From: Novosphingobium sp. B 225
Lineage (GTDB): Bacteria > Pseudomonadota > Alphaproteobacteria > Sphingomonadales > Sphingomonadaceae
DNA length: 52,870 nt
Reading direction: 5' to 3'
NCBI RefSeq assembly: GCF_002198665.1
Contig: NZ_MWLM01000070.1
Span: 36,913-89,782 of the forward strand
Both the position numbers and the translations under genes were made by a program. The notes under the pieces are model-generated. The model had not been told where the DNA came from, made no database searches, and saw nothing but the letters and a program-made list of their open reading frames with translations. Positions 44,452 through 52,563 of this stretch are shown piece by piece. Position 1 is the stretch's first letter; each line of letters begins with the position of its first letter.

Positions 44452-45234
44452 TCACCGGTCTTCGCCGAAACTCTTGATCGGCTTGAGCACGGTATAGCCT
44501 TCATCCGATGGTTCGTGCCCTAAGGGCGGCAGATCCACTTCCTCGGGTTCAACCTTGGTATCAGGCAAGCGGTCCAGCAAGTCGCGGATCAGGGTGAGGC
44601 GGCCACGGCGCTGGTCATTGAAATCAACCAGGGTCCAGGGCGCTTGGGGCGTGTGAGTGGCCTTCAGCATCGTTTCGCGCGCAAGCGTATAGGCATCGTA
44701 TTTCTCGCGCGCAGCGGCATCGATTGGCGATAGCTTCCAGCGCTTGAGCGGGTCTTCCAGCCGCTCCCTGAAGCGCTTTTCCTGTTCCGCCTGATCGGTG
44801 GTCAGCCAGTATTTGAACAGCAGGATCCCGTCTTCAACCAGCATCTGTTCGAACTGCGGTACTTGTTTGAGGAACAGATCGACCTGGTCCGGCGTGGCAA
44901 AGCCCATCACCTGCTCCACCCCGGCGCGGTTGTACCAGCTGCGATCGAACAGCACCACTTCCCCGGCAGCGGGCAGGTGTGCCGCATAGCGCTGGAAATA
45001 CCACTGGGACTTTTCGCGGTCGCTGGGCTTGGGCAAGGCCACGGTGCGGCATTGGCGCGGGTTGAGCGGGCGGGCAACGGCCTGAATTGCCCCGCCCTTG
45101 CCGGCCGTGTCGCGCCCTTCGAACAGCACCAGCACCCGTGCCCCGGTTTTCGCCGCCCAGCGGGCCATGGCCACCAGCTCTTCCTCCAGCGGGGCATAGA
45201 GCTTGTCGAACTTCTTGCGTTTGAGCTGTTTCAT
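44452..45234 (-). CDS. ppk2: polyphosphate kinase 2
   Basis: 260 residues of the single-domain class I PPK2. It uses polyphosphate to phosphorylate nucleoside diphosphates. Walker A LFEGRDTAGKGG near residues 37-48, Walker B region FDRSWYNRAGVEQVMG and the lid RFRERLEDPLKRWKLSPID are intact. The start MKQLKRKKFDKLY matches family N-termini; a 15-codon extension is possible. No clear ribosome site precedes either start. Confidence 0.92.
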   Translation of the reverse strand: MKQLKRKKFDKLYAPLEEELVAMARWAAKTGARVLVLFEGRDTAGKGGAIQAVARPLNPRQCRTVALPKPSDREKSQWYFQRYAAHLPAAGEVVLFDRSWYNRAGVEQVMGFATPDQVDLFLKQVPQFEQMLVEDGILLFKYWLTTDQAEQEKRFRERLEDPLKRWKLSPIDAAAREKYDAYTLARETMLKATHTPQAPWTLVDFNDQRRGRLTLIRDLLDRLPDTKVEPEEVDLPPLGHEPSDEGYTVLKPIKSFGEDR

Positions 45235-45308
45235 GGGGGACAGGAATGCGCCGCAGGCCCCATGCTGGCAAGATGGCAAATCGGGCGTTGCCGTCCCGCT
45301 TTGATAAA

Positions 45309-45322
45309 GTTACAATTGCAAC
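45309..45322. promoter_or_regulatory. palindromic operator candidate before phhA
   Basis: GTTACAATTGCAAC is a 14-bp palindrome with one mismatched pair, resembling MarR-type sites built on TTGCAA/TTGTAA. It ends two bases before the phhA ATG, where a bound protein would block transcription or translation start. The regulator is not in the adjacent sequence. Confidence 0.45.
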
Positions 45323-45323
45323 C

Positions 45324-46247
45324 ATGTCCGAAACCGACTTTGCCCGCCTGCCCGATCTGGGCAGCCACGTGTTCACCGCCCCGCTCAAGCGTCCGGCGGG
45401 ATTGGGGGAGGACTGGATCGAACCCGCGCAACATAGCTACACTGCGGATGAGCATGCGATCTGGGACGAATTGTTCGCGCGGCAGATGGAAGTGTTGCCC
45501 GACCGCGCCGCCAGCGCCTTCCTCAACGGGCTCGACCGGCTTGACCTTGGGCGCGGCGGAGTGCCGGACTTCGCCCGGCTGAGCGAGGAACTGGGCGCGC
45601 TGACCGGGTGGAGCGTGGTGCCGGTGCCGATGCTGATCCCCGACCATGTATTCTTCTGGCACCTTGCCAACCGGCGCTTTCCGGCGGGTAACTTCATCCG
45701 TACGCGCGAGACGTTTGACTATATCCAGGAACCCGATGTGTTCCACGACGTGTTCGGGCATGTGCCGATGCTGGCCGACCCGACTTATGCCGATTATATG
45801 CAGGAATACGGCCGCGCCGGGTGGAAGGCGATGCGCTATAACCGGCTGAAGGCGCTGGGCGCGCTTTATTGGTACACAGTCGAATTCGGGCTGATCCAGG
45901 AAGCGGATGGGCTGCGCGCCTATGGTGCGGGCATCCTGTCCGGGCCGACCGAGGCGGTGTTCTGCCTTGAGGCTGAAAGCCCGAACCGGATCATGCTCAA
46001 CGTCGACCGGGTGATGCGGACCGACTATGTGATCGACGATCTGCAACCGACCTATTTTGTGATCGAAAGCTTTGCGGAGCTGTTCCATGACACGGTCGAT
46101 CGGGATTTCGACCGGCTGTACCGTTCGCTCTCGCCGGGGTTCACTTATGCCAATACCGCGGTGATCGATGTCGACGATGTATTGCATCGCGGCTCGCTGG
46201 AATATTTCCTGCGCGGCGGGCGCGGTTCGGGCGCCGCGCCCGTATAG
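45324..46247 (+). CDS. phhA: phenylalanine 4-monooxygenase
   Basis: 307 residues, bacterial monomeric phenylalanine hydroxylase with no N-terminal regulatory domain. It converts phenylalanine to tyrosine with tetrahydrobiopterin, iron and O2. Iron ligands H141 and H146 (EPDVFHDVFGHVPML) and E187 (WYTVEFGL) are all present. The start MSETDFARLPD is preferred over a 26-codon extension. It is followed 37 bp later by prephenate dehydratase. Confidence 0.95.
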   Translation: MSETDFARLPDLGSHVFTAPLKRPAGLGEDWIEPAQHSYTADEHAIWDELFARQMEVLPDRAASAFLNGLDRLDLGRGGVPDFARLSEELGALTGWSVVPVPMLIPDHVFFWHLANRRFPAGNFIRTRETFDYIQEPDVFHDVFGHVPMLADPTYADYMQEYGRAGWKAMRYNRLKALGALYWYTVEFGLIQEADGLRAYGAGILSGPTEAVFCLEAESPNRIMLNVDRVMRTDYVIDDLQPTYFVIESFAELFHDTVDRDFDRLYRSLSPGFTYANTAVIDVDDVLHRGSLEYFLRGGRGSGAAPV

Positions 46248-46284
46248 GGTTGCAGGCCCGATTTTCGGCGCTTAGGGGCAAGCG

Positions 46285-47178
46285 ATGCATAGTTACCCTG
46301 CCCCAGCGCTCGCCCGTGTTCAGGAAATGGCTGCCGCCGCCGCCGCAGATCCGGCCCGTGCGATCAGCTTTCAGGGCGCACCCGGGGCCAATTCGCATCG
46401 CGCGGCGATGGAATATGCGCCCGATTGTCTGCCGCTGCCATGCTTCAGTTTTGAAGACGCGCTGGAAGCGGTAAAGGATGGCCGCGCCGCCAAGGCGATC
46501 ATTCCGATCGAAAATTCGCAGCATGGCCGTGTCGCCGACATACATTTTCTCCTGCCCGAAAGCGGGCTGAGCATCGTTGGCGAGCATTTCCTGCCGATCC
46601 ACGCGGCGCTGATGGCCAAAGGCGATGGCCCGTTCACCGCTGCCTATTCGCACCCGCAGGCGCTGGGCCAGTCGCGCAATTACCTGCGCGCACGCGGGAT
46701 CGTGCCGATGGCCTATGCCGATACGGCAGGCGCTGCGGCCTATGTCGCTGAAATGGACGATCCGCATGCCTGCGCGGTCGCGCCCAGGATCGCTGCCGAA
46801 CTTTATGGCCTGAAAGTAATCGAAGACCATGTCGAGGACGCCGCGGACAACACCACGCGCTTTGTGGTGCTGGCTAATACGCCGCTTGACCCTGCCAGCC
46901 AGCACGATGTGACCACAATGACCACTTTCGTGTTCGAGGTGAAGAACATCCCCGCCGCGCTGTACAAGGCGCTGGGCGGGTTCGCCACCAACGGGGTCAA
47001 CATGACCAAGCTGGAAAGCTATCAGAAAGGCGCCAGCTTTGCCGCGACCACGTTCTATGCCGATATCGTCGGCGCGCCGGGCGATCCGGCGGTGGACCGC
47101 GCGCTGGAAGAGCTGGCGTTCCATTGCAAGGAACTGCGCATGCTGGGCACCTATCCGCAGGAACTGGCACGCGGTTAA
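46285..47178 (+). CDS. pheA: prephenate dehydratase
   Basis: 297 residues, monofunctional (no chorismate mutase domain). It converts prephenate to phenylpyruvate for phenylalanine synthesis. Visible: SFQGAPGANSHRAA, the catalytic Thr in DNTTRFVVLA near residue 193 and a C-terminal ACT domain (TFVFEVKNIPAALYKALGGF) for feedback by phenylalanine. It sits directly behind phhA, so one transcript could both make and hydroxylate phenylalanine. Confidence 0.95.
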   Translation: MHSYPAPALARVQEMAAAAAADPARAISFQGAPGANSHRAAMEYAPDCLPLPCFSFEDALEAVKDGRAAKAIIPIENSQHGRVADIHFLLPESGLSIVGEHFLPIHAALMAKGDGPFTAAYSHPQALGQSRNYLRARGIVPMAYADTAGAAAYVAEMDDPHACAVAPRIAAELYGLKVIEDHVEDAADNTTRFVVLANTPLDPASQHDVTTMTTFVFEVKNIPAALYKALGGFATNGVNMTKLESYQKGASFAATTFYADIVGAPGDPAVDRALEELAFHCKELRMLGTYPQELARG

Positions 47179-47238
47179 TCCGTCACAGCCGCTTTCCGGT
47201 TCTTGCCCCGCGCTTTGCGCCATGCCACCAGTGCAGGC

Positions 47239-47883
47239 GTGACAACGCAGCCGGTGGCAATCAAGGGGGCAGAAGCCGCGCAGCAGGCCGCCGAGGCGTG
47301 GCAGCAGGTGCGCCGCGACGCCGCGATCCAGTATCAGCCGCTGCCCGACCCCGAACCGGTCAAACCGCCCGAATGGATCGAATGGCTGAAAGAGCTGTTC
47401 GAGCCGGTCGCCCGGGTGATCGGCACCAGCTGGTCGACGATCCAATGGATCCTGCTCGCGCTGGCGGTGCTGGCCGTGCTGTGGGCCGTCTGGCGGCTGG
47501 CCGAACCCTTGCTGGAAGGACGGCGCAATCGCCCCGCAGCCGAAGAACCCGCCTGGACGCCGGACCGCGACGCCGCGATGGCGCTGCTCGAAGATGCCGA
47601 TCAGCTCGCCCGGCAGGGCCGGTTTGACGAAGCGACTCACCTGCTGCTCAAGCGCAGCGTCGCCCAGATTGCCGAAGCGCGGCCTGACTGGATCCACCCC
47701 GCCAGCACCGCGCGCGAAATTGCAGGCATTGCCCAGTTGCCGGGAGCTGCGCGAACGGCCTTTTCCCTGATCGCAGGGCGAGTGGAACGCAGCCTGTTTG
47801 CGCTGAGCGCGCTCGATCAGACTGACTGGCACGCCGCACGCGAGGCCTATGCCCGCTTCGCGCTGGAACGGATCCCGGCATGA
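47239..47883 (+). CDS. DUF4129-type membrane protein, MoxR operon
   Basis: 214 residues from a GTG start (VTTQPVAIKGAEAAQQ); a TTG 12 codons earlier is an alternative. A soluble N-terminal third, one membrane helix (about 75-95, IQWILLALAVLAVLWAVW) and a C-terminal DUF4129-like region with EDADQLARQGRFDEATHLLLKRSVAQI, which is TPR-like, and ARFALERIPA. It opens the MoxR cluster and overlaps the next gene by ATGA. Members of this family are membrane parts of MoxR-vWA systems of unknown function. Confidence 0.8.
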   Translation: MTTQPVAIKGAEAAQQAAEAWQQVRRDAAIQYQPLPDPEPVKPPEWIEWLKELFEPVARVIGTSWSTIQWILLALAVLAVLWAVWRLAEPLLEGRRNRPAAEEPAWTPDRDAAMALLEDADQLARQGRFDEATHLLLKRSVAQIAEARPDWIHPASTAREIAGIAQLPGAARTAFSLIAGRVERSLFALSALDQTDWHAAREAYARFALERIPA

Positions 47884-49187
47884 CCGAACGCGCCGCCAGC
47901 CCGTTCAGCCCGCGTACCGTGCTGGGCATGGTGGTGGTCGGCGGCCTGGCTTTCATCGCCTTCTTGTGGCTGATCGGCGCAGGGATGACCGGGGGCAACA
48001 CCAATAACGGCCAGGCCACCGTCGGCGGCAAAGGGCTGACCGGCTATGCCGCGATGGCCGATTACCTTGAAGCACGCGGCTATGCTGTCAGCCGGGTGCA
48101 GTCGAAAGCCAATCTCAAGCAGGGCGGACTGCTGGTGCTGACCCCGCCGGGTAATGCTGATGCCAAAGTGATCAGCCGGATTGTCGAGCAACGCCGCCGG
48201 ATCGGCCCGACCCTGGTGATCCTGCCCAAATGGATAACCCGTCAGGTCAGCGCGCAGGAAAGCGCCAAGGCCCAGCCCGGCTGGACCGCACTGGAAGGGG
48301 CCATGGCCCCCGGCTGGGGCGGATTCCATGACGCCGAAAGCGTCGAGATCAGTCCGATGCGCGCCGGTGGCAGGACCGCGCGTTGGACCGGCGGCGGGAC
48401 CATGGGCGAACTGCCCAATTCCGAATCGGTGATGTCAGCCAAGGGCGACAATCTGATCCCGCTCGTCACGGGTGATCAGGATGGGCGGATGCTGGCGGGC
48501 TATGCCGGCAACGATGGCGGAATGACGGATTCGCTTGATGCCATTGCCCAGACTGAAGACGAGATCGAACCGGGTGATGACGACGGGCTCTATCCGCTGG
48601 TCTTCGTGTATGAACCGGACCTGGTCAACAATTACGGCTTTGGTGATGCGGCCAATGCCCGGCTGGCCGAACGGCTGGTCCAGGCCAGCCTGGACGGGGC
48701 CGAAAAGAAAGTCATGTTCGATCTGACGCTCAACGGCTTCGCTCGCTCGCAGAACCTGCTGACCCTGGCCTTCACTCCGCCGTTCCTGGCCGCCACGCTG
48801 TGCCTGCTGCTGGCCGCGCTGGTAACCGGGTGGCGGGCGTTCAACCGATTTGGGCCACCGCGTCTGGCCACGCGCACCCTGGCTTTTGGCAAGCGCGCGC
48901 TGGTCAGCAATGCGGCTGGGCTGGTGCGGCGCACGGGGCGACTTTATCTTGTCGCTCCGCCTTATGCGGACCGGGCGCGCGAACGGCTGGCGCGGGCGCT
49001 GGCCTTGCCGCAGCGGCTTGACCCCGAGGCGACCGAGCAGGCCATTGACCGCGCGCTTGCCGCCCGCGCGCCACAAGCCGAACCCTTTTCCCAGGCTGCC
49101 GCACGCCTGCGTGCGGCGCGCAGCCCTCGTGAACTGCTGCGCGCTGCGCAGGCACTCCACTCGCTTGAAAGGACCCTGATCCGATGA
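47880..49187 (+). CDS. DUF4350-type membrane protein, MoxR operon
   Basis: 435 residues with an N-terminal helix (about 13-35), a large extracytoplasmic domain opening with LTGYAAMADYLEARGYAVSRV (the DUF4350-like part) and a second helix near 300-320 (LAATLCLLLAALVTGWRAF), leaving a cytoplasmic C-terminal tail of about 110 residues. The function is unknown. ATGA overlaps tie it to the DUF4129 gene before and the MoxR gene after. Confidence 0.82.
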   Translation: MTERAASPFSPRTVLGMVVVGGLAFIAFLWLIGAGMTGGNTNNGQATVGGKGLTGYAAMADYLEARGYAVSRVQSKANLKQGGLLVLTPPGNADAKVISRIVEQRRRIGPTLVILPKWITRQVSAQESAKAQPGWTALEGAMAPGWGGFHDAESVEISPMRAGGRTARWTGGGTMGELPNSESVMSAKGDNLIPLVTGDQDGRMLAGYAGNDGGMTDSLDAIAQTEDEIEPGDDDGLYPLVFVYEPDLVNNYGFGDAANARLAERLVQASLDGAEKKVMFDLTLNGFARSQNLLTLAFTPPFLAATLCLLLAALVTGWRAFNRFGPPRLATRTLAFGKRALVSNAAGLVRRTGRLYLVAPPYADRARERLARALALPQRLDPEATEQAIDRALAARAPQAEPFSQAAARLRAARSPRELLRAAQALHSLERTLIR

Positions 49188-50149
49188 CTTCCATGACCCT
49201 GAGCCAGGTCAGCGCGCTTGCAGCCTCGATCCGGGGCGAAGTGGGCAAGGCCGTGGTTGGCCAGACCGATACTATCGACAGCCTGCTGATTGCCTTGCTG
49301 GCGCAGGGCCACGTCCTGCTGGAAGGCCCGCCGGGCACTGCCAAGACTTTCCTTGCGCAGTGCTTCGCAGCCTCGATCGGGCTCGATTTCGGGCGGATCC
49401 AGTTCACTCCCGATCTGATGCCGGGGGACATTCTGGGATCGAACCTGTTCAATTTCCAGACCAGCCAGTTCACCCTGACGCGCGGGCCGATCTTTTGCGA
49501 ACTGCTGCTGGCCGATGAAATCAACCGCACCCCGCCCAAGACCCAGGCCGCCTTGTTGGAGGCCATGCAGGAACGCCGCGTGACGCTGGACGGGACCGCG
49601 CATCCACTCCCTGCAAATTTCCTGGTTGTGGCAACGCAGAACCCGATCGAAAGCCAGGGGGTCTATCCCTTGCCCGAGGCGCAGCTCGACCGGTTCTTGT
49701 TCAAGCTGCTGGTGCCCTATCCCAGCGCGGTCGAGGAAGCCCGGATCGTTAGCACTTTTGGCCAGCGCGCCGGGCCACAGCGACCCGCCGACTTCGGAGT
49801 GGCGGCCGTCGCCAATCCGGATCTGATCGCCGCCGCCGCACAGGCTGTCAAAGGCGTGACTCTGGCCGACAGCGTGATCGACTATGTGGTCCGTCTGGTC
49901 CGCGCCACGCGTGACAGCGCCGATCTGGCCGCCGGGGCCAGTCCGCGCGCCGCCGTGCTGCTGGCCAATGCCGCCCGCGCCCGCGCCGCGCTGGATGCGC
50001 GCGACTATGTCTTGCCTGACGATGTGAAAGCACTCGCCACCGCCGTGCTGCGCCACCGCTTGCTGCTGTCCCCGGCGGCAGAGATCGACGGCAAGCAGGT
50101 CGAGGCATTGGTGGCCGATCTGGTCGAAGCCACCGAGGCGCCGCGCTAA
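49184..50149 (+). CDS. moxR: MoxR family AAA+ ATPase
   Basis: 321 residues. Walker A EGPPGTAKT near 47-55, Walker B LLLADEINRTPPKTQAALLEAM near 105-126, sensor 1 VVATQNPIESQG and the arginine-finger helix region are typical of MoxR proper. These chaperone-like AAA+ proteins work with vWA-type partners to assemble or activate other proteins. The partner DUF58 gene follows 4 bp downstream. Confidence 0.95.
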   Translation: MTSMTLSQVSALAASIRGEVGKAVVGQTDTIDSLLIALLAQGHVLLEGPPGTAKTFLAQCFAASIGLDFGRIQFTPDLMPGDILGSNLFNFQTSQFTLTRGPIFCELLLADEINRTPPKTQAALLEAMQERRVTLDGTAHPLPANFLVVATQNPIESQGVYPLPEAQLDRFLFKLLVPYPSAVEEARIVSTFGQRAGPQRPADFGVAAVANPDLIAAAAQAVKGVTLADSVIDYVVRLVRATRDSADLAAGASPRAAVLLANAARARAALDARDYVLPDDVKALATAVLRHRLLLSPAAEIDGKQVEALVADLVEATEAPR

Positions 50150-50153
50150 ACCG

Positions 50154-51491
50154 ATGACCTTGCCCCGCGCCCGGATTGTCCCCACGCCGCGTGCGGCGCT
50201 GCTGATCGCGGTCAGCGCGCCGGTGGCGGTGCTGATCGCGGCTAGTGCGCCAGGGGCCTGGGTAGCTGCGCCGATCCTGGCGCTGGGGATTGTGCTGCTG
50301 GTGCTGCTTGATGCCATGCTGGCAGGCACAGTCAGCGAGGCTGAGCTGACCATGCCCCCCGATGTCGAGGTGGGCGAGGAGGCCTGGTTCATTGCTCGCG
50401 CCAGGTTCACTGGCGGTTACCCCCATACAGTCAGGGCGGCGCTGGCCACCGATGGTCGCCTGCTGGCAACGGGGCGCGGCGAACTGACGATCGAGCCTCC
50501 GATCGAGCCGGACGGGCCGTGGGAAGGCGGGCTGGTCTATCGCCCGTCACGGCGCGGAACAGGCGTGATCGAACGAATGTGGCTGAGCTGGACCGGCCCG
50601 CTGGGGCTGGGCTCGCGCCAGCTCAACCGCCCGCTGAGCGCGCAAGTGCGGGTCTGGCCCAATGTCGCGGCGGTGCGCTCCCCCGCCTTGCAAATGTTCC
50701 TGAAGGACGCGCAGTTCGGCCTGATCGCACGGCGGATCCGGGGCGAAGGCTCGGTATTCGAAGCGCTCGCCGAATTCCAGCCGGGGATGGACAAGCGCCG
50801 GATCGATTGGAAATCGAGTGCGCGCCACATGCACCTCTATGCCAAGGAAATGGAGGCCGAGCGCAACAACCAGATCGTCTTCGCGTTCGATTGCGGACAG
50901 GCGATGTGCGAGCCGGTGGGCGGATTGCCCCGGATCGACCGGGCGGTCAGCGCGGCGCTGACCACAGCCTATGTCGCGCTGAAAGCGGGAGACCGGGTGG
51001 CGCTGTTTGGATTTGCCGCGCGGCCCGAACTGTTCACGCCGTTCGTGGGCGACGCGCGCGAATTTCGCCGCCTGCAGCAGGCCGCCGCCGGGCTGGATTA
51101 CCACGCGCAGGAACCCAATTTCACGCTCGCACTGGCCAGCCTGGCCGGGCGTCTTCAGCGCCGCAGCCTGGTGGTGGTGTTTTCAGACTTCACAGACCCG
51201 ACCAGCGCCGAACTGATGATCGAAAGCATCGGCCGCCTGACCCGGCGCCACCTGGTGCTGTTTGTGACCATGGCCGACGAAGAGCTGGAAAGCCTGGCCG
51301 GAGCCGAGCCCGACGGGATGCAGGATCTGGCCATGGCGGTCAGTGCCGATGCGCTGCTGCGCCAGCGTGCGCTGGTGTTGTCGAAACTGCGCGCGATGGG
51401 GGTGGACGTGATCGAGGCTCCGCATGATCGGATCGGCACCCGGCTGATCGACAGCTACCTGGCGATCAAGCGCAAGGGAGCGATTGGATGA
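50154..51491 (+). CDS. DUF58 (vWA-related) membrane protein
   Basis: 445 residues. Two N-terminal helices (about 15-55, ALLIAVSAPVAVLIAA) precede a beta domain and the DUF58 core with RRIDWKSSARHMHLYAKEME near 216-235, then a vWA-like fold. Its metal site is degenerate: VFAFDCGQAM replaces the canonical DxSxS. DUF58 proteins are the usual partners of MoxR ATPases. The gene is coupled to moxR (4-bp gap). Confidence 0.9.
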   Translation: MTLPRARIVPTPRAALLIAVSAPVAVLIAASAPGAWVAAPILALGIVLLVLLDAMLAGTVSEAELTMPPDVEVGEEAWFIARARFTGGYPHTVRAALATDGRLLATGRGELTIEPPIEPDGPWEGGLVYRPSRRGTGVIERMWLSWTGPLGLGSRQLNRPLSAQVRVWPNVAAVRSPALQMFLKDAQFGLIARRIRGEGSVFEALAEFQPGMDKRRIDWKSSARHMHLYAKEMEAERNNQIVFAFDCGQAMCEPVGGLPRIDRAVSAALTTAYVALKAGDRVALFGFAARPELFTPFVGDAREFRRLQQAAAGLDYHAQEPNFTLALASLAGRLQRRSLVVVFSDFTDPTSAELMIESIGRLTRRHLVLFVTMADEELESLAGAEPDGMQDLAMAVSADALLRQRALVLSKLRAMGVDVIEAPHDRIGTRLIDSYLAIKRKGAIG

Positions 51492-51504
51492 GGGGGCAGA
51501 GCTG

Positions 51505-52563
51505 ATGGCGATCTTTGGCCTGTTCGGCGGCACGGCGGACGCCCAGGACGCGGCAATCGTGGCGGCAGCGCTGCGCTCTGACCGGTTCCGGCAAGAGCGT
51601 GAGCGCGACTGGCAGCGGCTGGAGGAAATCGTCCGGCGGATGGAAAGCGGGCGGTTCCGCAAGCTGTCCGATGCCGATGTCCTGGAACTGCCGGTGCTGT
51701 ACCGCACGGTCGCCTCCAGCCTGTCGGTAGCGCGCGAAACCTCGCTTGATGCAGCTACGCTGGCCTATCTCGAAGGGCTGGTGCAGCGCGCATGGTTCCA
51801 GGTCTATGGCCCGCGCATCACGCTGTGGGGCTGGCTGCGGCGGTTCTTTGGCGGGGAGTGGAGCGCGGCGGTGCGGGCCATCGGGCCCGAACTGCTGGTT
51901 GCGCTGACCTTGATGGTGGCAGGCACCGTGGTGGGCTGGCTGCTGTGCGCGCAGGATCCGGACTGGTACTATTCGCTGGTGCCCGGCGGGTTCCAGGACG
52001 AACGCGTGCCAGGTGCCACGCACGAAGTGCTGCGCCAGACCCTGTTCGGCATGCAGGACAAGGACGGGCTTTCGATCTTTGCCGCATCGCTGTTCAGCCA
52101 CAATGCCGGGATCGCGATCCTGTGCTTCGCGCTGGGCTTTGCCTTTGGCGTGCCGCCTTTGCTGCTGCTGATCCAGAACACTGCGACGCTGGGGGCGATG
52201 CTGTGGCTGTTCCATGGCCAGGGGCTGACGGTGGACTTTGTCGGCTGGCTTTCGATTCACGGCACGACTGAACTGTTCGCGATCCTGCTGGCGGGCGGAG
52301 CGGGGCTGCATGTCGGGCGGTCGATGGCCTTTCCGGGCCAGCGCTCGATCCTGGCCGCCGCTGCCGAAGCGGGTCAGCGCGCCGCCGTGGTCATGGCCGG
52401 GGTGGTGCTGATGCTGGTCCTGGCGGGCATGCTGGAAGGGCTGGGCCGCCAGCTGATTGACAATACCATGGGCCGCTATGTGGTCGGCTATTCGATGCTG
52501 ACGCTGTGGCTGGTCTATTTCTTTGCCTTTCGCCGCGTTCCGCAGGGGAGCGAGGCCCGGTGA
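51505..52563 (+). CDS. SpoIIM/DUF95-like integral membrane protein
   Basis: 352 residues. The start MAIFGLFGGTADAQ is chosen because GAGGGGGCAGAGCTG precedes it; an upstream TTG is weaker. A soluble N-terminal third (about 1-115, amphipathic helices, KLSDADVLELPVLYRTVASS) is followed by five to six membrane helices typical of DUF95/SpoIIM, including GPELLVALTLMVAGTVVGW. In Bacillus SpoIIM acts in forespore engulfment; in MoxR operons its role is unknown. A GTGA overlap leads to the RDD gene. Confidence 0.85.
   Translation: MAIFGLFGGTADAQDAAIVAAALRSDRFRQERERDWQRLEEIVRRMESGRFRKLSDADVLELPVLYRTVASSLSVARETSLDAATLAYLEGLVQRAWFQVYGPRITLWGWLRRFFGGEWSAAVRAIGPELLVALTLMVAGTVVGWLLCAQDPDWYYSLVPGGFQDERVPGATHEVLRQTLFGMQDKDGLSIFAASLFSHNAGIAILCFALGFAFGVPPLLLLIQNTATLGAMLWLFHGQGLTVDFVGWLSIHGTTELFAILLAGGAGLHVGRSMAFPGQRSILAAAAEAGQRAAVVMAGVVLMLVLAGMLEGLGRQLIDNTMGRYVVGYSMLTLWLVYFFAFRRVPQGSEAR

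Noticed and set aside
46141..47832. 563-residue open frame opposite pheA
   Set aside because: Lies antisense to pheA and the DUF4129 gene, both with clear motifs and overlaps with neighbours.
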